DNA of 64,000 nt from an uncultured Prevotella sp. (GTDB lineage Bacteria; Bacteroidota; Bacteroidia; Bacteroidales; Bacteroidaceae), in NCBI GenBank assembly GCA_900316015.1, contig ONBG01000004.1:124001-188000 (forward strand), written 5' to 3'. Numbering within the stretch: the first letter of the stretch is position 1; every line of letters begins with the position of its first letter. This document shows, piece by piece, positions 26,703 through 35,555 of the stretch. The notes beneath the pieces were generated by a model that was not told where the DNA came from, did no database searches, and saw only the letters and a program-made list of their open reading frames with translations. A program made the translations under genes and the position numbers.

Positions 26703-27554
26703 ATGAGAACAGGTCTTGTTTTAGAAGGAGGCGCGCTCCGTGGGATGTTCACCGCCGGTGTCACTGATGTGTTCATGGAACATGGCATCCGTTTCGATGG
26801 GATGATCGGGGTGAGTGCAGGTGCGGCATTCGGCGTCAACATCAAAAGCCACCAGATCGGTCGTGCCGTACGGTATAACGTCAGGTATGCACACGACTGG
26901 CATTATTCAGGTATCAGGACATGGATCCAACATGGCGACCTGTATAACGCGCAGTTTGCCTACCATGACATCCCCAACCAGTACGATATCTTTGACAATG
27001 AAACCTTCGAAAAGGATCCCACCGAGTTCTATGTGGTCTGTACCGATGTAGAAACAGGCAAGCCTGTCTATCAGAAATGCATGCAGGGAGGCGATCGACT
27101 CTACGAGTGGATACGTGCTTCTGCCTCCATGCCCATTGCCGCGAAAGTCGTGCATTTGGAAGGAAAGAAACTCTTAGATGGCGGCATCACCGACTCGATC
27201 CCCTTGGCCTATTTCCAGTCGATCGGGTTCGAGAAGAATGTCGTTATCCTCACACAACCGAAAGGATACATGAAGGCAAAGATGAAGATACAACCCCTCT
27301 TCCACCTTTGGTTGCATCAGTATCCCGCCGTTGTCAAAGCCCTTGCCCGGCGACATGTCATGTACAACCAAGAACTGCGCTATCTTGCCGAACAAGAGCA
27401 ATTTGGCAAGACCTTGGTGATCTGTCCCAAGGAAACCTTGCCCATCGCCAGGGTCTCGCATGATCCGGAAAAGATGCAGCAGACCTATCAGATCGGTCGG
27501 CAAGCCGCTTTTCAGGCGTTAGACAAGGTAATGGATTTCCTGAACAAGAGGTGA
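26703..27554 (+). CDS. patatin-like phospholipase
   Basis: A 283-aa cytoplasmic lipid acyl hydrolase with the Ser-Asp dyad of patatins: oxyanion loop LEGGALRGMFTAG, nucleophile elbow GVSAGAAFG and the DGG motif LLDGGITDSIP. This type (YjjU/RssA-like) lacks a signal peptide. ATG at 26703 (MRTGLVLEGGALRG) is chosen so that the glycine-rich loop is at the very N-terminus, as in the family. A TATATTTG -7 element is at 26675-26682. Confidence 0.92.
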   Translation: MRTGLVLEGGALRGMFTAGVTDVFMEHGIRFDGMIGVSAGAAFGVNIKSHQIGRAVRYNVRYAHDWHYSGIRTWIQHGDLYNAQFAYHDIPNQYDIFDNETFEKDPTEFYVVCTDVETGKPVYQKCMQGGDRLYEWIRASASMPIAAKVVHLEGKKLLDGGITDSIPLAYFQSIGFEKNVVILTQPKGYMKAKMKIQPLFHLWLHQYPAVVKALARRHVMYNQELRYLAEQEQFGKTLVICPKETLPIARVSHDPEKMQQTYQIGRQAAFQALDKVMDFLNKR

Positions 27555-27562
27555 CCTTTTGG

Positions 27563-27608
27563 AAAAGAAAAAAGCCGGTACCATCAGCTTTCAAGCAGAT
27601 GATACCGG
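27563..27608 (-). terminator. terminator of the XRE/membrane protein pair
   Basis: Stem 27575-27608 (CCGGTACCATC pairing with GATGATACCGG, one mismatch); on the minus strand it is followed by CTTTTTTCTTTT. It may also end the convergent patatin transcript. Confidence 0.75.
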
Positions 27609-27631
27609 TCGTACGCAGTATCGTTGTCAAG

Positions 27632-27835
27632 TTAAAGGTCACTATCTTCCAACTGAAACAAATCGTTAACTGACTTTCCAAAGACTTTCGATAGCCTCAG
27701 GGCCAAGATCGTAGACGGTGTATAACGTTCCGACTCAATGGCATTGATGGTTTGTCGACTGACGCCGATTTCCTCTGCAAGTTGCTGCTGAGTAATTCTA
27801 TGAATGGCTCGTTCAACACGGATATTGTTCTTCAT
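27632..27835 (-). CDS. XRE-family HTH regulator
   Basis: A 67-aa single helix-turn-helix protein: ITQQQLAEEIGVSRQTINAI is the HTH, followed by ESERYTPSTILALRLSKVFG. It is typical of YozG-like small regulators that sit next to a membrane protein gene. It follows the membrane protein gene by 12 bp and probably regulates that operon. Confidence 0.9.
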   Translation of the reverse strand: MKNNIRVERAIHRITQQQLAEEIGVSRQTINAIESERYTPSTILALRLSKVFGKSVNDLFQLEDSDL

Positions 27836-27847
27836 CGTTACTCTTCC

Positions 27848-28309
27848 TTACTCTTTACTGATAGACATTTTCATTTTGCGGAGTTCCCAATGGAAACGGA
27901 GAATGAACAGAAGGAAAATAAACATACCCTGATAAATGAGTATGTAAACCCAACTATATCCATAAACAAGCAAGTCTAACGCTACAAACAGTATAGTGTT
28001 GGCAGTGAATGCCCACATAAGAGAGCGCAGACGCAACAGTAGCGTCATCTCGTCTTCTTTTCTCAATGCCGACATTGCGATAAAATAAAGTCCTAAGAAC
28101 CCTGTGATCATCTCTATCTCATCATACCATGAGTCGTTGGACATGATGAAACCTGTGCCAAAGATCCTACCGGGGATGACCGAGATTACCTTTGATGAGA
28201 AAGTAGGCAGAACATCTGAAAAATCAAGAATGCTTACCAGTAATGCGACTCCGACTAACACCCACCCAATCGCATAGAAGCGATGTGGTAAAAGAAAATA
28301 CTTTTTCAT
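27848..28309 (-). CDS. four-TM membrane protein of unknown function
   Basis: A 153-aa protein with about four hydrophobic segments (FYAIGWVLVGVALLVSIL, EMITGFLGLYFIAMSAL, SLMWAFTANTILFVALDLLV, WVYILIYQGMFIFLLFIL) and basic cytoplasmic ends. No catalytic motif is seen. The pair with a downstream XRE regulator is a recurring arrangement in Firmicutes and Bacteroidetes; what it exports or senses is unknown. Confidence 0.75.
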   Translation of the reverse strand: MKKYFLLPHRFYAIGWVLVGVALLVSILDFSDVLPTFSSKVISVIPGRIFGTGFIMSNDSWYDEIEMITGFLGLYFIAMSALRKEDEMTLLLRLRSLMWAFTANTILFVALDLLVYGYSWVYILIYQGMFIFLLFILRFHWELRKMKMSISKE

Positions 28310-28354
28310 AATTCATCTGTATTAATAAAACGTACTGTAATGTAAATATCGCTG

Positions 28355-28386
28355 CAAAAGTAAAGCTAAGTTTACATATTGACAAA
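28355..28386 (-). promoter_or_regulatory. promoter of the membrane protein-XRE pair
   Basis: Minus strand: TTTG (28383-28386), 20-bp spacer, TACTTTTG (28355-28362), about 45 bp before the start codon at 28309. Confidence 0.7.
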
Positions 28387-28554
28387 TAAAATAGACTAAA
28401 AGTAATATGATATTAACATAAAATAACAGATATAGTTGATTCCAGCAGATGATATGATAGCTTCTATCGCCCATAACGGTGATTAAAAATGGAGTCACCC
28501 ACGTCATGTTTGGTGCTGGATTTCATTTGCAATCAGGTTCATTGGTCCTTGACT

Positions 28555-29199
28555 TTAATAGATACTAAAACCATGTTCCTTACAATAATCAATGGCGGGC
28601 TGGTAACTCTGTGCGGTAGCCTTGTGGATCCATTTTAAGCCAAGCTTCTTGTCTGGCTTCACCCCCCTGCCATTCAAATAAAGCCAACCGGTGCAGAACT
28701 GTGAGAAAGGGTCTCCTGAGTTCGCAGCAAGCTCATACCAGAATGCAGCCTCTGTCTCATCATGTGGCAGTCCGTCCCCGTTCCAATAATCAGCCCCGAG
28801 ATTCTTCATACTCTGTACATGTCCTTGCCATGCGGCCTCCATCCACCATTTATTGGCTTTCTCATGATTTTCTTCTATCCCTTTGCCAAGATAATAAGCA
28901 TTGGCAAGGTTGACTTGCGACTGCATATCGCCCTTGTTCGCTGCCTTCAGGTACCACTCACATGCCTTCTCATCGCTTTGGGCTATGCCATCTCCTTTGT
29001 AATAGCATTCAGCGACATTGTAGCAAGCGTAGGTATCGCCAAGCTCAGCAGCCTTCAGGTACCACTGGAATGCCATGGCATGGTCTTCCACAACCCCTTT
29101 GCCGGTATGGTAGCACACGCCGAGGTTGTTCATTGCCATCACATCGCCTTCGTTGGCGGCCTCACGGTATCTCTTTGCTAGATCACGGTCTTTCTGCAT
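28555..29199 (-). CDS. Sel1-like repeat protein
   Basis: A 214-aa protein built almost entirely of Sel1-like (TPR-related) repeats of ~36 residues: AMNNLGVCYHTGKGV, ACYNVAECYYKGDGI, SQVNLANAYYLGKGI, SMKNLGADYWNGDGL, SQFCTGWLYLNGRGV. These form superhelical protein-binding surfaces. There is no signal peptide, so it is probably cytoplasmic; the partner is unknown. Confidence 0.9.
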   Translation of the reverse strand: MQKDRDLAKRYREAANEGDVMAMNNLGVCYHTGKGVVEDHAMAFQWYLKAAELGDTYACYNVAECYYKGDGIAQSDEKACEWYLKAANKGDMQSQVNLANAYYLGKGIEENHEKANKWWMEAAWQGHVQSMKNLGADYWNGDGLPHDETEAAFWYELAANSGDPFSQFCTGWLYLNGRGVKPDKKLGLKWIHKATAQSYQPAIDYCKEHGFSIY

Positions 29200-29311
29200 G
29201 CGTTTTGCCTTTAATAATGGTCAAAGTTACATAATAAAATCCGAACCAATGCAAATGATACCATTATTTCGGCTGAAAAATAGTATCCAACGAGCCAACG
29301 CCTCAGGATAG

Positions 29312-29399
29312 TGCCTTGCAAAAGGTCATATATCGTCTCGTAAAAGACCATCTATCGTCTCGCAAACGGTCATCCCTGCCTCGTATAAGTTCATCTCCT
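29312..29399 (-). repeat. four 22-bp tandem repeats
   Basis: Read on the minus strand the units are AGGAGATGAACTTATACGAG-type, with exact 22-bp spacing and boundaries at 29399/29378, 29377/29356, 29355/29334 and 29333/29312. Conserved core is GATGACCTTTTGCGAGGC with substitutions. The same family recurs six times at 44038-44169 in the opposite orientation. No ORF is shared, so it is non-coding. Confidence 0.85.
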
Positions 29400-29432
29400 G
29401 CATCCCCACCTGGCGATGCCCATGTAGCCAAT

Positions 29433-29464
29433 AAAAAAGGTTCAGAGACATCTCTGAACCTTTT
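29433..29464 (-). terminator. terminator of the tRNA-Lys pair
   Basis: Minus strand: AAGGTTCAGAGA, two-base loop, TCTCTGAACCTT, then T6; two bases after the 3' end of the downstream tRNA. Confidence 0.88.
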
Positions 29465-29465
29465 G

Positions 29466-29538
29466 TGCGCCCTTAGGGACTCGAACCCTAGACCCACTGA
29501 TTAAGAGTCAGTTGCTCTACCAGCTGAGCTAAGGGCGC
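29466..29538 (-). tRNA. tRNA-Lys (CTT), copy 2
   Basis: Minus-strand cloverleaf: acceptor GCGCCCT pairs with AGGGCGC, D-arm GCTCAGCTGGTAGAGC, anticodon arm CTGACT-CTT-AATCAG, T-arm GGTTCGAGTCC. Anticodon CTT reads lysine AAG. 73 nt, no encoded CCA. Identical in sequence to the copy at 29563. Confidence 0.97.
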
Positions 29539-29562
29539 CCACTTTATCCGTATAATGTTCTG

Positions 29563-29635
29563 TGCGCCCTTAGGGACTCGAACCCTAGACCCACTGATTA
29601 AGAGTCAGTTGCTCTACCAGCTGAGCTAAGGGCGC
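29563..29635 (-). tRNA. tRNA-Lys (CTT), copy 1
   Basis: Same 73-nt tRNA-Lys(CTT) sequence as the copy 24 bp downstream; the two form a tandem transcript unit ending at the hairpin terminator at 29433-29464. Confidence 0.97.
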
Positions 29636-29815
29636 TTATTTATACTACCATTCAGAGGGTCATTTCTGAATTGCGAGTGCAAAGGTACATTCTTTTTAGG
29701 ACATAGCCAAATATTTCTCACGTTTTTTTAGAAAAAAGTTATTCAGCAGTTTGGCACGATGTTTGTACAAAGGAATGAAATTTGAGTCATGAATAGCAAA
29801 AAAACAAGGGTTCGT

Positions 29816-29846
29816 TTTGTATTCAGACCAATTTAGAGTATATTTG
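29816..29846 (+). promoter_or_regulatory. promoter of clpC
   Basis: TTTG (29816-29819), 19-bp spacer, TATATTTG (29839-29846), 35 bp before the clpC start codon. Confidence 0.75.
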
Positions 29847-29881
29847 CAAAGTATTACATTTAAAAGAAAGGTAAGAAGTAT

Positions 29882-32413
29882 ATGACCAGTCAGTTTTCAC
29901 CAAAAGTTTCTGAAGTCCTTGCATTCAGCAGGGAAGAGGCGACCCGTCTGGCCAGTAGTTCAGTCGGGCCAGAGCACTTATTGCTTGGTATACTGAGAGA
30001 AAAGAACGACTTGATCCGGGATTTGTTCTCGAGAATGAATGTGAATATCCAGTCGGTCAAGACAGAATTGGAAGAAAGGGTAAGGGAAGATGAGCTCAAA
30101 GAACCGATCAATACGACAGAGCTTGTTCTGAATGAGCAAGCAAGCAATATCCTTAAATTAGCCGTATTAGAAGCACGCATCCAACATACGAGCCTGGTTG
30201 ATGTCACGCATCTCTTGCTGGCCATTCTGCACGACCAAATCAATAATGGCGCGAAAGAAGTATTGGAATTTAACAATATGAATTATGAAGAGACATTGGC
30301 TTTTCTTCAGCAGAAAAAGGCCAATACGACACAAGATGGAATTGGACTACCAGATGAAGACGATTTCGAGGAAGATGATCTTCCTGAGGACAAAGGCGGT
30401 TCTACAAATAGCAAGACAACTACCCAGACGAGGAGATCGAATGCCAAGACACCTATCTTGGACAATTTCTCTACCGACCTTACACAGGCCGCAATGGAAG
30501 GCAAGTTGGATCCAGTAGTTGGACGTGAGAAAGAAATCCAACGCGTCACAGAGATCCTCTGTCGCCGAAAGAAGAACAACCCGATTCTGATTGGGGAACC
30601 AGGTGTGGGAAAGAGTGCCATCGTTGAGGGACTCGCGCAGTTAATTGCCAAGCACCACACATCGCCTGTGCTCTTCAACAAGCGGTTGGTTAGCCTGGAC
30701 ATGACAGCTGTCGTTGCTGGCACGAAATACCGTGGGCAATTTGAAGAACGCATCCGTGCACTGATCAAGGAGATCGAGCAAAACCCAGACATCATCGTAT
30801 TCATTGATGAGATCCATACGTTGATCGGTGCTGGTAGCACCCCAGGCAGCATGGATGCTGCAAATATCATGAAGCCTGCTTTGGCACGAGGGACAATACA
30901 GTGCATTGGGGCAACCACTTTGGACGAGTACCGTAATAGTATAGAGAAAGACGGAGCCTTAGAACGCCGCTTCCAGAAAGTCTTAGTAGAACCGACAACG
31001 CCAGAGGAAACCCTACAGATCCTGGAGAATATCAAGGACCGTTACGAGGAACATCATCACGTCGCTTATACAGAAGAGGCACTAAAGGCATGTGTCAAGT
31101 TGACAGGACGATATGTCACTGACAGATTCTTTCCTGATAAGGCCATCGATGCATTGGATGAGGTGGGAGCAAGAGTACATCTGCAACATGCAGAAGTTCC
31201 GCCAGAGATAACAGAAAAAGAAAAGGAAATCGACTTCATCAAGACGAAAAAACAAGATGCAGTCAAAAACCAGAATTTCGAATTGGCTGCCAGCTATCGT
31301 GACCGTCAGACAGAACTGGAACATGAATTGGATGAGCTGAATGAGAAATGGACCCATGGTGACACCAGCAATCGCGAGACTATTAGTGACAAGGAAGTAG
31401 CTGACGTAGTCTCAATGATGACAGGAATCCCCGTACAGCGTATGGCTGATGCAGAAGGGATACGCCTCAAGAATATGGGTGAGGTGTTGAAAGGTGAGGT
31501 GATCGCGCAGGATCAAGCCATTGACAAGATGGTGAAGGCAATTCAGCGTAACAGGGTCGGATTGAAAGACCCTAACCATCCCATCGGCGTGTTTATGTTT
31601 CTTGGCCCTACAGGTGTAGGTAAAACATATCTCGCCAAGAAATTGGCGGAATATATGTTTGGCAGCTCAGATGCCTTGATCAGAATTGACATGAGCGAGT
31701 ATACGGAAAGCTTCAATGTCTCAAGGCTCGTAGGAGCTCCACCGGGATATGTAGGATACGAGGAAGGTGGACAGTTAACAGAGAAAGTACGTCGCCATCC
31801 CTACTCCATCGTCCTGTTGGATGAGATCGAGAAAGCTCACGGAAACGTCTTTAATTTGTTGCTGCAGGTTTTGGACGAAGGTCGACTGACAGATGGAAAT
31901 GGTCGACTGATAGATTTCCGCAACACAGTGATCATTATGACTTCGAATGCAGGCACACGCCAGTTGAAAGAGTTCGGTCGTGGTGTTGGCTTCAATGCGA
32001 ACGGCATCAATGGGTTGAGCATCAATGACAAGGATAAGGAATATGCCCGATCGATTATCCAAAAGAGCCTGAGCAAGCAATTTGCCCCTGAGTTCCTAAA
32101 CCGGCTTGACGAGATCATCACATTCGATCAACTCGACATGGAGGCTATCAAGCGGATCATTGACATTGAGCTCAAAGGCTTGTTCAAACGGATGGAATCT
32201 TTGGGGTATCATCTTCAGATCACGGATAAGGCAAAGGAATTCGTGGCATCTAAAGGTTATGACGTACAATTTGGCGCACGTCCATTGAAAAGAGCCATCC
32301 AGAATTATATCGAAGATGGTCTTTGCGAGAAAATCCTTTCCGGCGATGTTAAGCCTGGGGATGTGATCTCGATTGGTAAGAATCCTAATAAGGAAGAGCT
32401 TACTTTTAAGTAA
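29882..32413 (+). CDS. clpC: ATP-dependent Clp protease ATP-binding subunit ClpC
   Basis: An 843-aa double AAA+ unfoldase that feeds substrates to ClpP. The N-terminal Clp repeat domain (FSREEATRLASSSVGPEHLL) is followed by an acidic linker, NBD1 with Walker A GEPGVGKSAIVEG and Walker B VFIDEIHTLIGAG, a middle domain with a UVR-like segment (AVKNQNFELAASYRDR), and NBD2 with GPTGVGKTYLAK and the ClpP-docking region. Length and domain order match ClpC. It has its own promoter and terminator, so it is monocistronic. Confidence 0.96.
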   Translation: MTSQFSPKVSEVLAFSREEATRLASSSVGPEHLLLGILREKNDLIRDLFSRMNVNIQSVKTELEERVREDELKEPINTTELVLNEQASNILKLAVLEARIQHTSLVDVTHLLLAILHDQINNGAKEVLEFNNMNYEETLAFLQQKKANTTQDGIGLPDEDDFEEDDLPEDKGGSTNSKTTTQTRRSNAKTPILDNFSTDLTQAAMEGKLDPVVGREKEIQRVTEILCRRKKNNPILIGEPGVGKSAIVEGLAQLIAKHHTSPVLFNKRLVSLDMTAVVAGTKYRGQFEERIRALIKEIEQNPDIIVFIDEIHTLIGAGSTPGSMDAANIMKPALARGTIQCIGATTLDEYRNSIEKDGALERRFQKVLVEPTTPEETLQILENIKDRYEEHHHVAYTEEALKACVKLTGRYVTDRFFPDKAIDALDEVGARVHLQHAEVPPEITEKEKEIDFIKTKKQDAVKNQNFELAASYRDRQTELEHELDELNEKWTHGDTSNRETISDKEVADVVSMMTGIPVQRMADAEGIRLKNMGEVLKGEVIAQDQAIDKMVKAIQRNRVGLKDPNHPIGVFMFLGPTGVGKTYLAKKLAEYMFGSSDALIRIDMSEYTESFNVSRLVGAPPGYVGYEEGGQLTEKVRRHPYSIVLLDEIEKAHGNVFNLLLQVLDEGRLTDGNGRLIDFRNTVIIMTSNAGTRQLKEFGRGVGFNANGINGLSINDKDKEYARSIIQKSLSKQFAPEFLNRLDEIITFDQLDMEAIKRIIDIELKGLFKRMESLGYHLQITDKAKEFVASKGYDVQFGARPLKRAIQNYIEDGLCEKILSGDVKPGDVISIGKNPNKEELTFK

Positions 32414-32431
32414 GCAACGTTCAGATCAAAT

Positions 32432-32472
32432 AAAAAAGGTATGCAAGATCCATCACGCTTGCATACCTTTTT
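32432..32472. terminator. bidirectional terminator between clpC and the GH2 gene
   Basis: AAAAAGGTATGCAAG (32433-32447) pairs with CTTGCATACCTTTTT (32458-32472). T-rich on both strands, so it can serve both converging genes. Confidence 0.9.
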
Positions 32473-32492
32473 CTGTTTAAATAGGGATGATC

Positions 32493-34934
32493 TTACTGGG
32501 CACTCAGCATAATAGAACCATTAATTTGACGGTGGGTAAGGTCTTTCACATTCAGTCGAATGGTACCAGGATCTGTGGATGACTGTACTAAAACTACCAG
32601 CTTACCACTAAAGAGTTTCATTTTCGGCTGTGTGAAGGACTCCAGGGAAGTAGCATCTCCATTGCATGCTGCTTTAAACCTACCAGACCCTTCTACAGAG
32701 AATTCTAGCTCATCGGAAGCTGTTGGCACCTCTACGCCATTTTTGTCCAGAAGAGAGATCGTTACGAAGGCAATATCATTGCCATCAGCAGTGATCGAGG
32801 TACGGTCGGCAACCAGTTTCATGGAAACGGCCTTGCCTGCAGTACGCACGGTTTCTTCACCGGCTTTCCTCCCCTGCTCATCATAAACAACCACCTTGAT
32901 CTCTCCTGGCTCATATTTCACATGATTCCACCGTAGTCGATAGCGATCCAGTAACTCACGATTCATTGCATCATTGTCAGCTGTGGTCGAAGGCTTTAAA
33001 TCTCTTTGCTTCGAGATTTTACCTTGGCTTTTGCCATTCACGAAGAGCTCTGCGGTTGGATAATCCGTATAGCAATAGACTGGTGTTACCTTACCCTCAC
33101 GCCCATTCCACGTCCAATGGGGTAGCAAATGGATGGTATGTTCCTTCTTGTTCCACACAGAACGGTAGAGATAATAGCGGTCCTTCGGAAGACCTGCCAA
33201 ATCAACGATGCCAAAATAACTACTTCGCGACGGCCAATAAGTATCATAAGGGGTAGGCTCACCCAAGTAATCAAATCCTGTCCACACGAATTGCCCGATA
33301 GTCCAGTTGCGTTCATCCTGCAAATAGAAATCAACATCTGGGAGATTGCTCCATGGACAGTATTCCGTATCATAGCTGGAGCACTGTCCGTCTGGATGGA
33401 TACCCTGATGGGTGACTGTGACTGGGAAATAATAAACGCCTCGAGAACTGACCGTAGAGGCTGTCTCCGAACCTAACAGGAAACCCTGAGGGAGTTTGGT
33501 TATATTCGCATCATAACGATGGTCACGGTAGTTGAATCCTGGGATATCCATCTCTTCAGCTACCCCAGACCGCACAGCATCGTCTACCCTATCAAGTCCT
33601 TGGGTAACAGGACGGGAAGGATCTAACTGGTGACAAAGATCCTGTAAATGCGCCGACAGCTCTTTTCCTTGCTCACTGCCCTGTTCCGGTATCTCATTGC
33701 CAATGCTCCACATGACGACAGACGCATGGTTACGATGATTCAATACTAAGTTAGTGATATCCTTATCTCCCCAGTCCTTAAAGAAAAGCGCATATCCATT
33801 CTTACATTTCGGATAGTTCCACATGTCAAAGCTCTCTGCCATGACCATCATTCCAAGGGAATCATATACCTCCAGTTGCAGGGTTGAAGGCATGTTATGG
33901 CTAGTGCGAATCGCATCACAACCCATGTCTTTGATAATTTTCACCTGACGGATCAAAGCAGCCTTGTTAACTGCAGAACCCAATGGACCCAGGTCGTGGT
34001 GCAAGCAAACCCCTTTGAGCTTACGGCTGATGCCATTGAGCTGAAAACCATGTTCCTTATCGAGAGAAACCGTACGGATGCCCACCTTTTGTGTGGTCAT
34101 GTCGATTACCTTTTGGTCTTTGATCAGTCGGGTAACCAAACGGTACAACGTCGGAAACTCAGGTGACCATAGCATAGGTTTGCTCACTGTCATATCAGCA
34201 TGAAGGACACCATCAGCAGGAACAGGGGCATGATCTGCACACTCTACATATCCCTTTGGATTGTAAAGCGTGACCTCCACCGATAATCCACCACGATCCC
34301 CTCCAGTCCTAATATGTGTATCCACACTTACCTTAGCCTCCATACCCGTTGCAGACAATGTTCTAAAATACGTTCCCCAAGGATCTATAAACTCCTTCCC
34401 TGTCAAGACTAATTTGACAGGACGGTAAATACCTCCTCCAGGATACCAGCGACTACTCTCTTCACGGTTATTCAAATGAACGGTAATAATATTGTCACCT
34501 ACATGAAGGAAAGGAGTGGCATCAATGCGAAAAGCATTATATCCATATGCCCAATATCCTGCTTTCCTCCCATTGATACTCACTGTAGGTTCACTCATGG
34601 CACCATCGAAGACCAGCATGGCGTGACCTGGGACAGAAGAAAGATGGACATGTGCCCGATAAAATCCTTCCCCAATCCAAGGAAGAGCACCCGATCGTCC
34701 AGACTTTTCCGATTTCTGCTTTTCCCCATTCTGTTCGATTGCAACAGTTTGTAGATCCCATTTCTTATCGAAAGGACCGCAGATCGCCCAGTCATGGGGA
34801 ACATCCACCCGTTGCCAAGACACTTGATCCCTAGAAAAGTCCCATGTTTTTAATAACAACTCCCTACGCTCTTGAGCAGAAAGACCACAGGACAATGCCG
34901 CAAACATCACACACAAAAAACATTTAAAATTCAT
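32493..34934 (-). CDS. glycoside hydrolase family 2 (beta-galactosidase-like)
   Basis: An 813-aa secreted glycosidase (signal peptide MNFKCFLCVMFAALSCGLSA). N-terminal sugar-binding domain (RVDVPHDWAI, GGGIYRPVKL), immunoglobulin-like domain, then the TIM barrel with acid/base Glu in SIGNEIPEQ and likely nucleophile Glu in LLGSETAS, and C-terminal Ig-like/DUF4982-type domains (PTAELFVNGKSQGK, DGNDIAFVTISLLD). ATG at 34934 is chosen because it starts a canonical signal peptide; the longer frame does not. Substrate cannot be fixed among beta-galactosides and beta-glucuronides. Confidence 0.92.
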   Translation of the reverse strand: MNFKCFLCVMFAALSCGLSAQERRELLLKTWDFSRDQVSWQRVDVPHDWAICGPFDKKWDLQTVAIEQNGEKQKSEKSGRSGALPWIGEGFYRAHVHLSSVPGHAMLVFDGAMSEPTVSINGRKAGYWAYGYNAFRIDATPFLHVGDNIITVHLNNREESSRWYPGGGIYRPVKLVLTGKEFIDPWGTYFRTLSATGMEAKVSVDTHIRTGGDRGGLSVEVTLYNPKGYVECADHAPVPADGVLHADMTVSKPMLWSPEFPTLYRLVTRLIKDQKVIDMTTQKVGIRTVSLDKEHGFQLNGISRKLKGVCLHHDLGPLGSAVNKAALIRQVKIIKDMGCDAIRTSHNMPSTLQLEVYDSLGMMVMAESFDMWNYPKCKNGYALFFKDWGDKDITNLVLNHRNHASVVMWSIGNEIPEQGSEQGKELSAHLQDLCHQLDPSRPVTQGLDRVDDAVRSGVAEEMDIPGFNYRDHRYDANITKLPQGFLLGSETASTVSSRGVYYFPVTVTHQGIHPDGQCSSYDTEYCPWSNLPDVDFYLQDERNWTIGQFVWTGFDYLGEPTPYDTYWPSRSSYFGIVDLAGLPKDRYYLYRSVWNKKEHTIHLLPHWTWNGREGKVTPVYCYTDYPTAELFVNGKSQGKISKQRDLKPSTTADNDAMNRELLDRYRLRWNHVKYEPGEIKVVVYDEQGRKAGEETVRTAGKAVSMKLVADRTSITADGNDIAFVTISLLDKNGVEVPTASDELEFSVEGSGRFKAACNGDATSLESFTQPKMKLFSGKLVVLVQSSTDPGTIRLNVKDLTHRQINGSIMLSAQ

Positions 34935-35088
34935 CTGACCTTGTTTTAATAGTTTCCATATTCCTCTACAAAGATAAACAAAATCTACGAAAACCACGAT
35001 AAACTACCTATAAGACTACTTGAAAATGTTGATCTTTTACCACTGTGTCCCTACACAGCATTTTTTTTAAAAATAGTTACGTAAAATG

Positions 35089-35120
35089 TTTGTTAGTTAA
35101 CAAAAAATCCTTTATCTTTG
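35089..35120 (+). promoter_or_regulatory. promoter of candidate small RNA
   Basis: TTTG (35089-35092), 20-bp spacer, TATCTTTG (35113-35120): a full consensus promoter not followed by a coding frame. Confidence 0.7.
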
Positions 35121-35126
35121 CAAACG

Positions 35127-35213
35127 TTATCCTGAAAACAATCTTTTTACCTTAAAAGAACTAATACCTATTGAAGATTTGGAGCGGTTGCCTGTGAAGG
35201 CCATCGCTTTTTT
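35127..35213 (+). ncRNA. candidate small RNA, about 87 nt
   Basis: Transcription from the consensus promoter would start near 35127. A rho-independent terminator follows at 35184-35213: GCGGTTGCC, TGTGAA loop, GGCCATCGC, then T6. No start codon with a meaningful frame lies between. The combination defines a short, intergenic, free-standing RNA. I cannot assign it to a known Rfam family. Confidence 0.55.
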
Positions 35214-35241
35214 ATTCTTACCCTCTATCCCCAGGTTCTCA

Positions 35242-35451
35242 TTATGGTCTAATTTCTTCTGAGCCAAATAATTTGTTGATGACTTCTCCAGAATAAATAC
35301 TTCCATCTGGTAATTGTAAATTGCTTACTTGTCCTTTTATGTGGGGATCTTCTTTATTCTGCCCATTGGAGCATTCAATAAATAAATACAATTTCTTAAT
35401 TATCCGGAAATAATTAGAGCTTCCATTCCCTCCATACCAGCACGAAGCCCC
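35242..35451 (-). pseudogene. C-terminal fragment of an unidentified gene
   Basis: A 69-codon open frame without a start codon reads like real protein: CWYGGNGSSNYFRIIKKLYL, then IKGQVSNLQLPDGSIYSGEV and ends FGSEEIRP before TAA. Upstream it meets a stop at 35452-35454. It is probably the end of a decayed gene; the family is not recognised. The rest of 35455-35555 holds nothing I can support. Confidence 0.3.
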
Positions 35452-35555
35452 TTAGTATACGTGTGATTTTATCGATCATCATGTGTACAAAAATCATTGC
35501 CGCTCACGACTACATTGGAAGACTATTAGAGCCTGTGACATTTCAGGGTAATTTC

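Noticed and set aside
28322-28507. 61-codon minus-strand hydrophobic frame
   Set aside because: It contains the consensus promoter at 28355-28386 of the downstream gene, so it cannot be translated from that transcript.
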